Part shown: positions 8,577 through 16,070 of the stretch, piece after piece
Position numbering within the stretch: the stretch's first letter is position 1
Layout of the letters: every line of letters starts with the position of its first letter
Origin: a virus
IMG/VR virus record: IMGVR_UViG_3300025840_000158
Location: 1-30,971 of that record
Length of the DNA stretch: 30,971 nucleotides
Reading direction: 5' to 3' (one strand)
The notes under the pieces: model-generated
The model's database searches: none
What the model was told of the DNA's origin: nothing
Seen by the model: the letters and a program-made list of their open reading frames with translations, nothing else
Made by a program: the position numbers and the translations under genes

Positions 8577-8815
8577 TATCGACCCTTCCTTTTGCCGCCC
8601 TTAGATGATTTGGCGTAGTTAGGGTCCTTACAGTATTTAGATGCGGCAAGGTTAGCATAGGCGCTTGGGTATGTGTCAAAAGTCCTTTCAGCCCAAGCCT
8701 TGCCTTCGGGGCATATTTTGCTGCCCTTTGACTTTTTCCTAACAGCCCCACCTTTACGATAATAAGTAACACCGCAAGGAGATGACTTAGGACCGGTTTT
8801 TACGCGGGATCCCAT
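8576..8815 (-). CDS. Small basic protein with YPSAYAN motif
   Basis: These 79 residues start MGSRVKTGPKSSPCGVTYYRKGG and contain CPEGKAWAERTFDTYPSAYANLAASKYC before a Lys/Gly-rich tail. The core K-x-W-A-x-x-T-F-x-x-Y-P-S-A-Y-A-N-x-x-A-x-x-Y is a widespread motif in phages and nucleocytoplasmic viruses. An earlier in-frame ATG at 8851 would add 12 residues overlapping the upstream gene. I prefer the ATG at 8815, which lies one base after that gene's TAG. Function unknown; a basic virion protein is likely. Confidence 0.75.
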   Translation of the reverse strand: MGSRVKTGPKSSPCGVTYYRKGGAVRKKSKGSKICPEGKAWAERTFDTYPSAYANLAASKYCKDPNYAKSSKGGKRKGR

Positions 8816-8816
8816 C

Positions 8817-8999
8817 CTAGCCCCACAATTTATGAACCAAGGGGGAAACAACGATCAATACGGCCAACCCCCAAAGTTTGATATCTAAGCTTTTCAGGTT
8901 GTTTTTGTGATCGTCTAAGCGTTCCTCAATACGAGTGTACCGAAGGTTACATTCCGCTTCATGCTTTTCAAGCTTGCTGAGAACTTCTTCAACGCGCAT
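8817..8999 (-). CDS. XhlA-like coiled-coil plus membrane protein
   Basis: These 60 residues form an N-terminal amphipathic coiled coil (VEEVLSKLEKHEAECNLRY, then TRIEERLDDHKNNLKSLD) and one C-terminal membrane helix (LWGLAVLIVVSPLVHKLWG). The layout is that of haemolysin XhlA-like small phage membrane proteins. The longer open frame up to 9236 is a shadow of the upstream gene. The ATG at 8999 follows that gene's stop by 7 bases and has a GGTGAGG in front. It may assist lysis or anchor something at the membrane, although it sits among structural genes. Confidence 0.75.
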   Translation of the reverse strand: MRVEEVLSKLEKHEAECNLRYTRIEERLDDHKNNLKSLDIKLWGLAVLIVVSPLVHKLWG

Positions 9000-9006
9000 C
9001 TCGACC

Positions 9007-9291
9007 TCACCAAGCCTTACAGGACCAATAACGGGCGCTAAACTTGTCCTTGGCGGTATCGCAAGAATGACGAGCACGAAAGTTTTTTCGACGTCCCGGC
9101 TGATCTTTTTTGATCGACATTTTGGGGTCGCCGAATCGAACCAGCTTAATCTCGGAGCCCTTCTTAGCAAGGACCGCGCTTTTCTTGCTTTTACCGGGAG
9201 TACGCTTGGGTTTGTTGAAACCTGCAAACGTCTCATCGCGATACTTTATCCTTCCAGAGGGGAGACGCTTAACGTCTTTCGTAGTAGGCAT
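9007..9291 (-). CDS. Small conserved basic protein, unknown
   Basis: These 94 residues include SEIKLVRFGDPKMSIKKDQP, then GRRKNFRARHSCDTAKDKFSARYWSCKAW at the C-terminus. The block IKLVRFGDPxMxIKKDQPGRRxxFRARHxCDT is very recognisable in marine phage genomes, where it has no assigned function. It has two conserved-looking Cys and is strongly basic. The ATG overlaps the upstream stop by one base. A structural or DNA-binding role in the particle is a guess from charge and location. Confidence 0.82.
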   Translation of the reverse strand: MPTTKDVKRLPSGRIKYRDETFAGFNKPKRTPGKSKKSAVLAKKGSEIKLVRFGDPKMSIKKDQPGRRKNFRARHSCDTAKDKFSARYWSCKAW

Positions 9292-10088
9292 TACAGCGTA
9301 TCCCCGTTCTTAATATAAGTGATGTCAAGAGTAGCCGAGGCAGTAATTGTTCCCCCCACGGAGTCAGCTATTGCACGAACTTCGATATCTGTTTTCTCTG
9401 TAAGGACAATCGGGTTCCAGTACGGAATGCTGGTTGAGTTATTGGCTAAAGTTACCCGATCTTTAACATTGAAGACCCCACCATCTGGTCGCGTGACCAA
9501 CGTAAAAATAGCAAATTTGCCCGCAGAAGAAGAAGCTGAAACATCTTTTTGGTGAAGATAGGCCGTGTAGCCTACCGGAACAGTCCAAAGACACATGAGT
9601 GTCTGGTTATCTCCGATAGCAACGGTGGCGTATTTATTTGTGGGAACACCGCCGGAAGGAGTTGCCTCCGTGCCCACATACAAAACGCCCGCATTAGCTC
9701 CACCAGAACCTGCGGTGTTTACAACAATGCGATTGACGCGATACCAGTTCAAAGCACCGTTTAACTGGACGCCGGTTTGACCGTTTAACGAGACTGTTAC
9801 GCTTATCTGCTCAAAATCAGCGTCCAATCCATAAACCGTGGCTGTTCTAGCGCCGGTTCCAGCCGCTGTGTCCGCTGCGGAACTGCTAGAGATATACATG
9901 GTAGAGGCTGAAGTGGGGTACACATAAAGGCCCCCTTCCGACCAAATTGTCTCGTCTGCGGCTCCAATACTGGGGTTATACCCAAATTTGTGAATAAATT
10001 CGTGGTAAGCGATTTGTCCACGAGAAACTTGGAGTTCGAATGGCTCGCTAGTGCCAACCCGCGTTATTGAGCTAACTTCACGAGCCAT
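9291..10088 (-). CDS. Predicted virion structural protein
   Basis: These 265 residues begin MAREVSSITRVGTSEPFELQ, then VSRGQIAYHEFIHKFGYNPSIGAADETIW, followed by a long beta-rich region (YGLDADFEQISVTVSLNGQTGVQL; YATVAIGDNQTLMCLWTVPVGYTAYL). I recall this as a common marine phage protein encoded between capsid and neck genes and treated as structural. It lacks Cys clusters and membrane helices. A good GGAGG sits 6 bases before the ATG. A head-surface fibre or decoration role is possible but unproven. Confidence 0.82.
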   Translation of the reverse strand: MAREVSSITRVGTSEPFELQVSRGQIAYHEFIHKFGYNPSIGAADETIWSEGGLYVYPTSASTMYISSSSAADTAAGTGARTATVYGLDADFEQISVTVSLNGQTGVQLNGALNWYRVNRIVVNTAGSGGANAGVLYVGTEATPSGGVPTNKYATVAIGDNQTLMCLWTVPVGYTAYLHQKDVSASSSAGKFAIFTLVTRPDGGVFNVKDRVTLANNSTSIPYWNPIVLTEKTDIEVRAIADSVGGTITASATLDITYIKNGDTL

Positions 10089-10099
10089 TCGAATGCCTC

Positions 10100-10504
10100 C
10101 TAATTAAACTGCTTACGCAGATAAAGGATAACAGTGTACGTGTCGGCAGTCGTGGCCCCAACAGTCGTAAACTTGATATCACCATTTTTACCAGTACCGG
10201 CGTTATTAGTAAGTCCGCCGAATATGGTATAGTCGTGGTTTCCGCTCTGGTTCTCGCCCAGCTCAATGCAGAACTGGTCGGAAGTGGCATCCCAAAGGAT
10301 CTGCACCTTCATACCAATGCACTGCCACCAGATACGCTCGATGACGACGCCCGTGCAGGCGTCGCCATCCGCGCTAGAAGCAAGAGCGGATACATCCACC
10401 TTAGTCACAGCACTCTCGCCGGTTCCGTCCGAAATATTGGTGAATTTCATCACCGCATACTTAGGACCATCGGAAAGAGTCTGGGATGTTACCGCATCAG
10501 CCAT
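10100..10504 (-). CDS. Predicted virion structural protein
   Basis: These 134 residues start MADAVTSQTLSDGPKYAVMKFTNISDGTGESAVTKVDVS. The middle (IERIWWQCIGMKVQILWDATSD) and the end (TYTVILYLRKQFN) are typical beta strands of a compact jelly-roll-like domain. The gene lies between two other presumed surface proteins, 12-14 bases from each. The family is widespread in marine phages next to the MCP (from memory). A minor capsid or decoration protein is the best guess. Confidence 0.8.
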   Translation of the reverse strand: MADAVTSQTLSDGPKYAVMKFTNISDGTGESAVTKVDVSALASSADGDACTGVVIERIWWQCIGMKVQILWDATSDQFCIELGENQSGNHDYTIFGGLTNNAGTGKNGDIKFTTVGATTADTYTVILYLRKQFN

Positions 10505-10517
10505 CGTTTATCCCCTC

Positions 10518-11027
10518 TTACTGATCGGAGAACGCAGGTGCAGTAGCTCCAGTGACAGAACCCCAGACGTACCAATTCGTATCGTCTTTAGCCACGATGT
10601 TCACGACCGCAGAACCCGGAACATTGACCTGAAGCTTGCTGTTGGAATTGCCGTCAGCAAAAACAACAGAAGCCGCGCCATCGTCAGTGTCGTTAAAAGC
10701 AACATTGCCGATGAAGTAGTTAGCGTCGTCGCCCGCATCTACGATGAAATCCGTAGCGTCTGCCGCGGCGCCACCGTAAACAAACACAAAATTGGCGCCC
10801 GCAACAGGGCTCGGGAGGGTGTAGGTGTTATCCTGACCACCATCGGGAACGATAAGAACACGCCCGCTGTGTGTTGCGTTGGTGAGGGTTACGTCACCGT
10901 CGCTTAGAGCAACCGGGGCGCCGCCGTAGGTGGAAACTTCGGTAACCGCTCCTGTGGTAGAGCTTTTGTTAATGGATTTGAATCCATTTTCCGAGCGTAC
11001 CGGACCCGTAAAAGTCGTATTCGCCAT
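10518..11027 (-). CDS. Predicted head decoration/structural protein
   Basis: These 169 residues start MANTTFTGPVRSENGFKSIN, an N-terminus shared by many marine phage structural proteins encoded directly after the major capsid gene. The remainder (SGRVLIVPDGGQDNTYTLPSPVAGANFVFVYGG and later NSKLQVNVPGSAVVNIVAKDDTNWYVWGSV) is beta-rich and acidic with few charged Lys or Arg residues. It is the first gene after the capsid terminator, and a weak promoter candidate lies 60-85 bases upstream. Head decoration is inferred from position. Confidence 0.82.
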   Translation of the reverse strand: MANTTFTGPVRSENGFKSINKSSTTGAVTEVSTYGGAPVALSDGDVTLTNATHSGRVLIVPDGGQDNTYTLPSPVAGANFVFVYGGAAADATDFIVDAGDDANYFIGNVAFNDTDDGAASVVFADGNSNSKLQVNVPGSAVVNIVAKDDTNWYVWGSVTGATAPAFSDQ

Positions 11028-11085
11028 GATATTCTCCTGTCTTGGCTTGTCGACCGCGGAATGCGGCCGTCAGGGACAAACACAG

Positions 11086-11112
11086 TTTATATCAGAAAAG
11101 CTTATCCGGCAA
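11086..11112 (-). promoter_or_regulatory. Weak sigma70-like promoter candidate
   Basis: On the minus strand TTGCCG is followed after 15 bases by TATAAA, just downstream of the capsid terminator and about 60 bases before the ATG of the next gene. The spacing is short and the -35 match is poor. Position between a strong terminator and a gene is the main argument. It could instead be chance. Confidence 0.22.
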
Positions 11113-11118
11113 CCGCAC

Positions 11119-11147
11119 AAAAAAATAGGGCCGCCCGAAGGCGGCCC
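11119..11147 (-). terminator. Intrinsic terminator after major capsid gene
   Basis: On the minus strand an 8-bp stem GGGCCGCC/GGCGGCCC closes a UUCG tetraloop and is followed by TATTTTTTT. The C(UUCG)G loop is an exceptionally stable hairpin. It lies about 25 bases after the capsid stop codon, so it should end or attenuate the capsid transcript and give the capsid gene a protected, abundant mRNA. Confidence 0.9.
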
Positions 11148-11171
11148 CATCTCTTACTCATCGGGAACCGC

Positions 11172-12080
11172 TTACGCGGCGCCCGCAGTACCGAAGACCG
11201 CACGCCAGTCCGAGACGCCGAAGCTATAACGCTCACGGGCCTTAAACCGCATGTTGCCGGTGTCGAAGTCACCTTCCATCGCCGTCTTGATGGGCGAACG
11301 ATTGAAGTACTTGAAACCATTCGGCGCGTCAGTTTTGATGAAGTAGGCGTCCGAGTCGGTGAGGAAGTGGTTAACCACCGCACCTTCCGGAAGCATACCC
11401 ATAGACTTCATGGCATTCGTATCGTTGTCCGCGGTGCCAGAACGGAGGTTCGAGTTGATAACTCGCTCCGCAATGAACTGAAGCTCCTTCGGAATGATGA
11501 GCTTCATACCACGAACCGCGATCTTGAGACCACGTTCGTCCGTCAGACCCGCAATATCAATCAGCATCTGCTCAAGCGAGGTCTCATTGAGATCCGCCGC
11601 CACAGAAAGCTGGTTGCGCTGGTTGCCGGAAAGGCTGGGATGCGCCGATGAGCAAAGCGCCGCACCATCACCAATCGGGTAGCTGGTGTCAAACGCATTG
11701 TTCAGGATGGCCGCAGCTTTGATCTGCTTGGTCTGAGCCATCGAACGGGCAAGAGCCTTCGTGTAGCGCGAAGCCAAACGATCATAGAGGTTATCTTCGA
11801 CAGCCTCTTCCGTGATCGAGAAGGCGAGCGCGACCGTCTCATGCGTGTAACGAGCCGTATAGGTCTCCTGAGCATCGTCAAAAGTGATGGCGGTGCCTTC
11901 ACCCTTGACCGGTGCGGTGGAGAACCCACCGAGCATCACCTCTTCTTCGAAAGCGCGGTCCGAGGACTCCTCTTCGAAGATTTCAGCGTGCTCGTTCTCG
12001 TAACGATCATATTCGAGCCCGAACAAAGCATTAAGGCCGGGTTCCAGCTCTTTCGCGAGTTGTGCGCGAGAAATAGCCAT
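11172..12080 (-). CDS. Major capsid protein, HK97 fold
   Basis: These 302 residues start MAISRAQLAKELEPGLNALFGLEYDRYENEH. The acidic N-terminal helix is followed by EEVMLGGFSTAPVKGEGTAI (E-loop region) and TARYTHETVALAFSITEEAVEDNLYDRLASRYTKALARSMAQTKQ (spine helix). The end is the typical KTAMEGDFDTGNMRFKARERYSFGVSDWRAVFG. This layout is that of the Mu gpT-related capsid group. It follows the scaffold-like gene and is followed by a strong terminator, as expected for the most abundant virion protein. No maturation protease gene is evident nearby. Confidence 0.92.
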   Translation of the reverse strand: MAISRAQLAKELEPGLNALFGLEYDRYENEHAEIFEEESSDRAFEEEVMLGGFSTAPVKGEGTAITFDDAQETYTARYTHETVALAFSITEEAVEDNLYDRLASRYTKALARSMAQTKQIKAAAILNNAFDTSYPIGDGAALCSSAHPSLSGNQRNQLSVAADLNETSLEQMLIDIAGLTDERGLKIAVRGMKLIIPKELQFIAERVINSNLRSGTADNDTNAMKSMGMLPEGAVVNHFLTDSDAYFIKTDAPNGFKYFNRSPIKTAMEGDFDTGNMRFKARERYSFGVSDWRAVFGTAGAA

Positions 12081-12093
12081 TTTCTATCCCTCC

Positions 12094-12741
12094 TTAAATG
12101 CCGGTGCTGTCCGCAGTCGTCTGAGAGTCAGACGAGCTAGCGGGAGCGTTGTGATGAAAATTGAACCGGACAACATAGTTCACGCCCGCCGCATCATAAT
12201 CGAGATTCGCCACATCAGTGGTGAGCCCGACAACACGCATGAAAAGCGTGGCCGTGGTGGCAACAGTGGAAATGTCCAGTTCAGCCGTCGAACGACCATT
12301 AGCCGTCGAACCCGAAGTGCCGCTCGCGAGCGAGACGTTCGAGAACAGATGACCGATGGCAGTGGCCTTGTTAGTGACACTACCGTCCGCAGCGCACATG
12401 AAGAGCTGGTTCGGGTTGTCCGCAACAAAGGCCTTAACCGGGAAATTGCTATCAACGCTGACGTTGTTAGCGCCCGGCCAATAGTTCTTCCAAACAGTCT
12501 TTTTGGAAGAGCTATCAACATATTCAACGCCCATCAGAACTCCAAGCGCAGGGACAGTACCGCCATTCGCGTTGCCCACGATATCCACAAAACCAGTAGA
12601 CAGCGGAATGACCGGCGAATACTGGTAAATGGCGTTCGTGTTGGCAGCGGCGATTTCGTACTGCGTAACACCAGTGGTGTTAGCACCCGCCCCGTTGAGC
12701 CCGATAGGACGAAGACCGAAGGCAGTATCTTGATTTGCCAT
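12094..12741 (-). CDS. Head structural protein, unknown role
   Basis: These 215 residues start MANQDTAFGLRPIGLNGAGANTTGVTQYEIAAANTNAIYQYSPV. The opening MANxxxAFGLRPI and the following strands (NGGTVPALGVLMGVEYVDSSSKKTVWKNYWPG) characterise a marine phage protein encoded immediately before the major capsid gene. It is beta-rich and ends in a disordered Ser/Asp/Thr tail. A decoration or minor head protein is likely. It is separated from the capsid gene by 13 bases with an AAGGAGG before the capsid ATG. Confidence 0.85.
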   Translation of the reverse strand: MANQDTAFGLRPIGLNGAGANTTGVTQYEIAAANTNAIYQYSPVIPLSTGFVDIVGNANGGTVPALGVLMGVEYVDSSSKKTVWKNYWPGANNVSVDSNFPVKAFVADNPNQLFMCAADGSVTNKATAIGHLFSNVSLASGTSGSTANGRSTAELDISTVATTATLFMRVVGLTTDVANLDYDAAGVNYVVRFNFHHNAPASSSDSQTTADSTGI

Positions 12742-12767
12742 TTTAGGTTTCTCCTATTGAGGCAGCC

Positions 12768-13253
12768 CTATTTTCGTGGGCCACCGAAGGTTACACGAGA
12801 TTGACGATCAGGTCTGTTGATCGTCATTGTTGAGTGTGCGTTCTCGCGCATCATGTCATGATCGACGGCCTGCATCTGGTCCATACTCCTCTGCTGGAAG
12901 TATGCGGTCCGTTCCGCAACCGTCTCGTCAGGAATGCGAGCAAGAAGCAATCCGCCAATGCCAAAGACACCTTCATATTTACCTGATTCAACTACCGGGG
13001 CCTCAAAGTCCGGGTATTCGTCCTTACGGACAAGTTCCCAGCCTTCGCGCATCTTAGCGCTCACGTTTTTTGTATCATCAAACCCGCGCGTTTCGGCACG
13101 AATCCAACGATGCTTAAAACCGTCCGGTGCAGGCGGTGCTTCTAGCATTGAGGGGGGAGCCCACGGCTTACGCACAGCCGTCTTTTCCCGGGTCTTATTA
13201 GCGCGAGAAGTTCTGTTGATGGGCGCTTCCATCTGGTTCTCAAATTCGCTCAT
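12768..13253 (-). CDS. Conserved capsid-operon protein, unknown
   Basis: These 161 residues contain FKHRWIRAETRGFDDTKNVSAKMREGWELVRKDEYPDFEAP and later FGIGGLLLARIPDETVAERTAYF. This block is common between scaffold and capsid genes in marine phages (from memory). Two ATGs are possible. The one at 13259 overlaps the upstream stop but leaves only 2 bases after AAGGAG. The one at 13253 leaves 8, so I place the start there (MSEFENQMEAP). The protein is charged and soluble; an assembly role such as a scaffold partner is inferred. Confidence 0.8.
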   Translation of the reverse strand: MSEFENQMEAPINRTSRANKTREKTAVRKPWAPPSMLEAPPAPDGFKHRWIRAETRGFDDTKNVSAKMREGWELVRKDEYPDFEAPVVESGKYEGVFGIGGLLLARIPDETVAERTAYFQQRSMDQMQAVDHDMMRENAHSTMTINRPDRQSRVTFGGPRK

Positions 13254-13258
13254 CTTCA

Positions 13259-14134
13259 TTACTCCTTCACGTATTTCGCGTATTCTTCAAGCGGCACACC
13301 CAATTTTTTCGCTATCGCGACTTGGCTCGGGGTGAGACGAACCTTTTTCCCACTGCGCCCAGAAGTCGTTCTATTCGCACCGGCAACCGTCTGAGCGGGT
13401 CGTCTGCTGGCGTTACTTGCACCGTTTCCAAACTTATCGGAAATACGGCGATCAAGTTCAGTATAGTAGTCATCACTCTGCGGGTCAAATCCCTCATCTT
13501 CCACCAATGCTTTGTGGATTCCAAAGGCCGCGTAAGTCATGGCTTCATCTTGGCCGAACCAACTGTTACGCAGAGCCCACTGCTCTGCCTTCGGGTCCGG
13601 TCGCTTGGGAGCCTGAGCGGGCATCGGATTACGAGCCGCGTAAATCCGCGCGGCCTCCTCCTGCTGGCGAACCCGCTCCTGCTGGACTTTGGCCTGCTCG
13701 GCACGGTCCGCCTGAATGGCCAAAGCCGTCAGCTTGCGCTGGGCCTGTACCGTGGCCTCAGAGTCACCAATCTCAATAGCCCGGGCCAATTCATTCTCGG
13801 CCTGCTGCATCTGAGAGGAAACCCGGTTTGAGTATTCCGCCACATAATTATCATCAAGGGCGTTCATCCGGCTCTTTAGCTGCGTTGCCTCGTTCTGGAC
13901 AGCCTGAGCATAGCGGATAGCCTCCTGCTCGCGCCGTTCAGCCTCCCGCATTTTCTTCGTCAGACGATCTATGCGTTTCTGGGTCGAAGTCTCGGCTTTC
14001 TGGAACGGGTCATCAGCCCCATCATCATGGGTTTCGCTATTTTCGGAAGCCGCAACAGACTCAATCTCTACCTCGGCGTCGGGACCGGCGGTATCAATAT
14101 CAACGTCAAGCTCGGAAGTATTTTCTTCAGCCAT
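13259..14134 (-). CDS. Scaffold-like protein
   Basis: These 291 residues show an acidic N-terminus (1-45, rich in Asp and Glu), a long charged coiled coil from about 48 to 165 with many Gln, Glu and Arg residues (KKMREAERREQEAIRYAQAVQNE), a Pro/Ala linker, and a basic C-terminal helix-turn (VRLTPSQVAIAKKLGVPLEEYAKYVKE). That arrangement, placed upstream of the capsid gene, is typical of phage scaffolding proteins, whose basic C-terminal helices bind the coat. No protease domain is visible. Scaffold is inferred from composition and position. Confidence 0.8.
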   Translation of the reverse strand: MAEENTSELDVDIDTAGPDAEVEIESVAASENSETHDDGADDPFQKAETSTQKRIDRLTKKMREAERREQEAIRYAQAVQNEATQLKSRMNALDDNYVAEYSNRVSSQMQQAENELARAIEIGDSEATVQAQRKLTALAIQADRAEQAKVQQERVRQQEEAARIYAARNPMPAQAPKRPDPKAEQWALRNSWFGQDEAMTYAAFGIHKALVEDEGFDPQSDDYYTELDRRISDKFGNGASNASRRPAQTVAGANRTTSGRSGKKVRLTPSQVAIAKKLGVPLEEYAKYVKE

Positions 14135-14143
14135 TTTTTTCTC

Positions 14144-14614
14144 CTAGAGATGATGGATGTCTTCGGGATCAAGGATTGTGGCCAAAATCTCGTCGTCGTT
14201 GAGAATCCTGACCTCCCCGCCGTCAATCTGGAACCGGGACCCAGCATAACGGGCGAACATTACCCACTGTTTCTCCGCGCACCACGGTCCTGACGGGAAC
14301 TTCTCCGGGTCTTTGTAGGCCAATGGGCCAATTTTTAAGACGTACCCCACCTGCGTGGAGATCTGAGCCCTATCTTGGGTCTCAGAAGGCAGATAAATCC
14401 CGCCTTCCGTCTTACCCTTTCCTCGATATGGAAGAATCAGGATGCGCCAGCCAGTCGGCTCCGGCATCCTATCTAGGAGACTTTTCCCGATCATGTCGGG
14501 GTTGAGTCTGGGGGATTCGATGTACACCTCGTCGAGGGTCTGTCCCTTCGACTTCTTAGTGATCTTTTCAACGGCTTCCCCGATAGCCGATAGATCAATT
14601 GCTTTTTTAGCCAT
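14144..14614 (-). CDS. Phage GroES-like co-chaperonin
   Basis: These 156 residues carry a Cpn10-like core from about residue 55: TGWRILILPYRGKGKTEGGIYLPSET. Within it, GGIYLP (71-76) corresponds to the mobile loop whose hydrophobic tripeptide docks on GroEL. Then come VGYVLKIGPLAY, WVMFARYAGSRFQIDGGEVRILNDDEILATI, matching GroES strand order. It is longer than bacterial GroES (about 97 residues) through an N-terminal helical extension of about 50 residues. Lying just before the scaffold and capsid genes, it probably recruits host GroEL for capsid folding, like T4 gp31. No GroEL gene is present. Confidence 0.87.
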   Translation of the reverse strand: MAKKAIDLSAIGEAVEKITKKSKGQTLDEVYIESPRLNPDMIGKSLLDRMPEPTGWRILILPYRGKGKTEGGIYLPSETQDRAQISTQVGYVLKIGPLAYKDPEKFPSGPWCAEKQWVMFARYAGSRFQIDGGEVRILNDDEILATILDPEDIHHL

Positions 14615-14804
14615 CTGTTCGCTCCTGTTTTTCCAGCAGGCCCTTGAGTTCCTGTTCCACGTGATTTATGGACTCCAGATTGCCCATGAGCTCACGATAA
14701 TGCTCCATAGACTTCACGTTGCCGTACAACATGATGTCCGCTATGCCCTGCCGCCTCTCTCTCAAGATCTTAAAGACGGCCTCGGCGATAAAAAGCTGAT
14801 CCAT
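14607..14804 (-). CDS. Conserved small helical protein
   Basis: These 65 residues read as two helices: FIAEAVFKILRERRQGIADIML, then YGNVKSMEHYRELMGNLESI plus a Glu/Lys-rich tail. The YGNVKxMEHYRELMGxLxxxxxVEQELKxLL block recurs beside co-chaperonin and endolysin genes in marine phages (from memory). Its end overlaps the co-chaperonin start by 8 bases. No membrane segment. Function unknown, possibly capsid assembly. Confidence 0.75.
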   Translation of the reverse strand: MDQLFIAEAVFKILRERRQGIADIMLYGNVKSMEHYRELMGNLESINHVEQELKGLLEKQERTDG

Positions 14805-14830
14805 GCTTCTCCCGCATATTATCGAACAAT

Positions 14831-15331
14831 TTACGATAATATCGTAGCACGTTTCATTTCAGATAGATAGGGGTCTTGCCAATTTAATTCAAAATGAGGC
14901 GCGTCTATGAAGGGGCGCCTACCCTCGGACCGGCGTAGATCGATGTACTCGTTCATAAGCTCTTCGGAGGTGCCTTCAAAATCCGTCAAATTGCGGTGCC
15001 AAGCAGCGCCCCAACGGAGGCTTATGCCTAGCTCTAGCGCGGAGGCCTTCATGGCATCCGCAATGTCATCATAAAGATTCAGCTCCCAAGACGCCCGCGG
15101 CCCGATGTAAGCGACAAGATCGACGGCCAAGCCTAAGACGTGCTTGCCACCTTCCTTAATCTGGCTGGCGCCTTTTTCGTACAATTCCAACTGACGTTCC
15201 GGAGTTCGTAGGCCTTCTATAACCCCGAAATCCACCTTTGTGATATGGATGGCTTTTTTAACGCAAACAGCGAGGCCGTCCTCAACCTTGATTAATTTTT
15301 CTTTGCTGCGTGTGGATAAGAAAAAACTCAT
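14831..15331 (-). CDS. Endolysin, M15-family peptidase
   Basis: These 166 residues match the VanY/L-alanyl-D-glutamate peptidase fold that cleaves peptidoglycan stem peptides. Likely zinc ligands are H64 and D71 in KHVLGLAVDLVAY and H146 in DAPHFELNW, with D143 as candidate catalytic acid. The upstream IEGLRTPERQLELYEKGASQ segment is the usual substrate-loop region. There is no signal peptide, so it should need a holin for access to the wall; a 3-TM holin gene lies two genes upstream. It overlaps the nuclease gene by 4 bases. Confidence 0.9.
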   Translation of the reverse strand: MSFFLSTRSKEKLIKVEDGLAVCVKKAIHITKVDFGVIEGLRTPERQLELYEKGASQIKEGGKHVLGLAVDLVAYIGPRASWELNLYDDIADAMKASALELGISLRWGAAWHRNLTDFEGTSEELMNEYIDLRRSEGRRPFIDAPHFELNWQDPYLSEMKRATILS

Positions 15332-15648
15332 GATTCATCCTCTTCAAGGGGAGGAACGATATGAACCTCGCCCGTGTCAATGTTGACATACGCTACTCTG
15401 ACGTTAAGAAGTCTCTGAGTAGCGGACAAAGGGCGGTGTATCCTATGCGGATTCTTTCTGTCTTTAGTCGTCCTAATCGCGTCTTGTTTGGCATCCAAGA
15501 AATAAACCTCCCCGTCGTCGTTATAAGCAACAACATCAACAGGACCAGTCCCCGACAAAGGCCGACAGACATAGAACCCCTTTCGGAGAAGCCACTCCGT
15601 CAATATTGTTTCGCAGATTTGACCGTTCTGCTGTCTAAAATCGGGCAA
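15328..15648 (-). CDS. PD-(D/E)XK nuclease, resolvase-like
   Basis: These 106 residues carry a compact PD-(D/E)XK core: E13 in the first helix, D38 in GPVDVVAYND and the D52-A-K54 pair in VYFLDAKQD. Then a basic segment KDRKNPHRIHRPLSATQRL follows. Size and order resemble archaeal-type Holliday-junction resolvases. It may resolve branched DNA before packaging or act in recombination. The location between lysis genes is odd, but nuclease genes of this type are found there in related marine phages (from memory). Confidence 0.8.
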   Translation of the reverse strand: MPDFRQQNGQICETILTEWLLRKGFYVCRPLSGTGPVDVVAYNDDGEVYFLDAKQDAIRTTKDRKNPHRIHRPLSATQRLLNVRVAYVNIDTGEVHIVPPLEEDES

Positions 15649-15669
15649 GACAACGCCCAGAAAGCCCCC

Positions 15670-16062
15670 TTACGAGGAGACTTTCTTGACCTTCTCGAAG
15701 CTTCGATACGCTCCCAGACCCAACAGCCCAAAAAGAACAGTCATGAGCTGATTCATGTCGAACGTCGGAAGCGGCGCATACGCCACATTGAACATTGTCA
15801 GAATGAAAATTGCAACTGGCTGTCCCAAAAAGTGCCAAAACAAGGCCAGCCCACAGGACCAGCCGACAAAAGGGCGCCACCCCCCGCGGAACCATCCACC
15901 CGCGGCTTCGACTTTATTCACTTCGATCTGGGCCAGCGCAATTTCGTGCGCCTGCTTTTCAGCCATCGTGGCAATTTCATGAGCTAGGCGCTGCTTTTCG
16001 CCAGCGTCAGGAATAAATTTATCGAGTAGCCCGGTTACCGGACCAATAAGGGCTTGAAGCAT
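15670..16062 (-). CDS. Holin, 3-TM superfamily
   Basis: These 130 residues have a soluble N-terminal helix (EKQRLAHEIATMAEKQAHEIALAQIEVNKVEA), then GGWFRGGWRPFVGWSCGLAL at 56-73, the signature of the 3TM holin family first noted in gene-transfer-agent clusters. Hydrophobic spans sit near 63-80, 82-98 and 105-120, ending in a basic tail. It should oligomerise in the inner membrane and release the M15 endolysin. It begins 8 bases after the coiled-coil membrane protein gene. Confidence 0.88.
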   Translation of the reverse strand: MLQALIGPVTGLLDKFIPDAGEKQRLAHEIATMAEKQAHEIALAQIEVNKVEAAGGWFRGGWRPFVGWSCGLALFWHFLGQPVAIFILTMFNVAYAPLPTFDMNQLMTVLFGLLGLGAYRSFEKVKKVSS

Positions 16063-16070
16063 ACCTTCAC

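Noticed and set aside
9000-9236. N-terminal extension of the XhlA-like gene
   Set aside because: The extension lies in another frame of a clearly conserved gene (RFGDPKMSIKKDQPG); the ATG at 8999 with its RBS is better.
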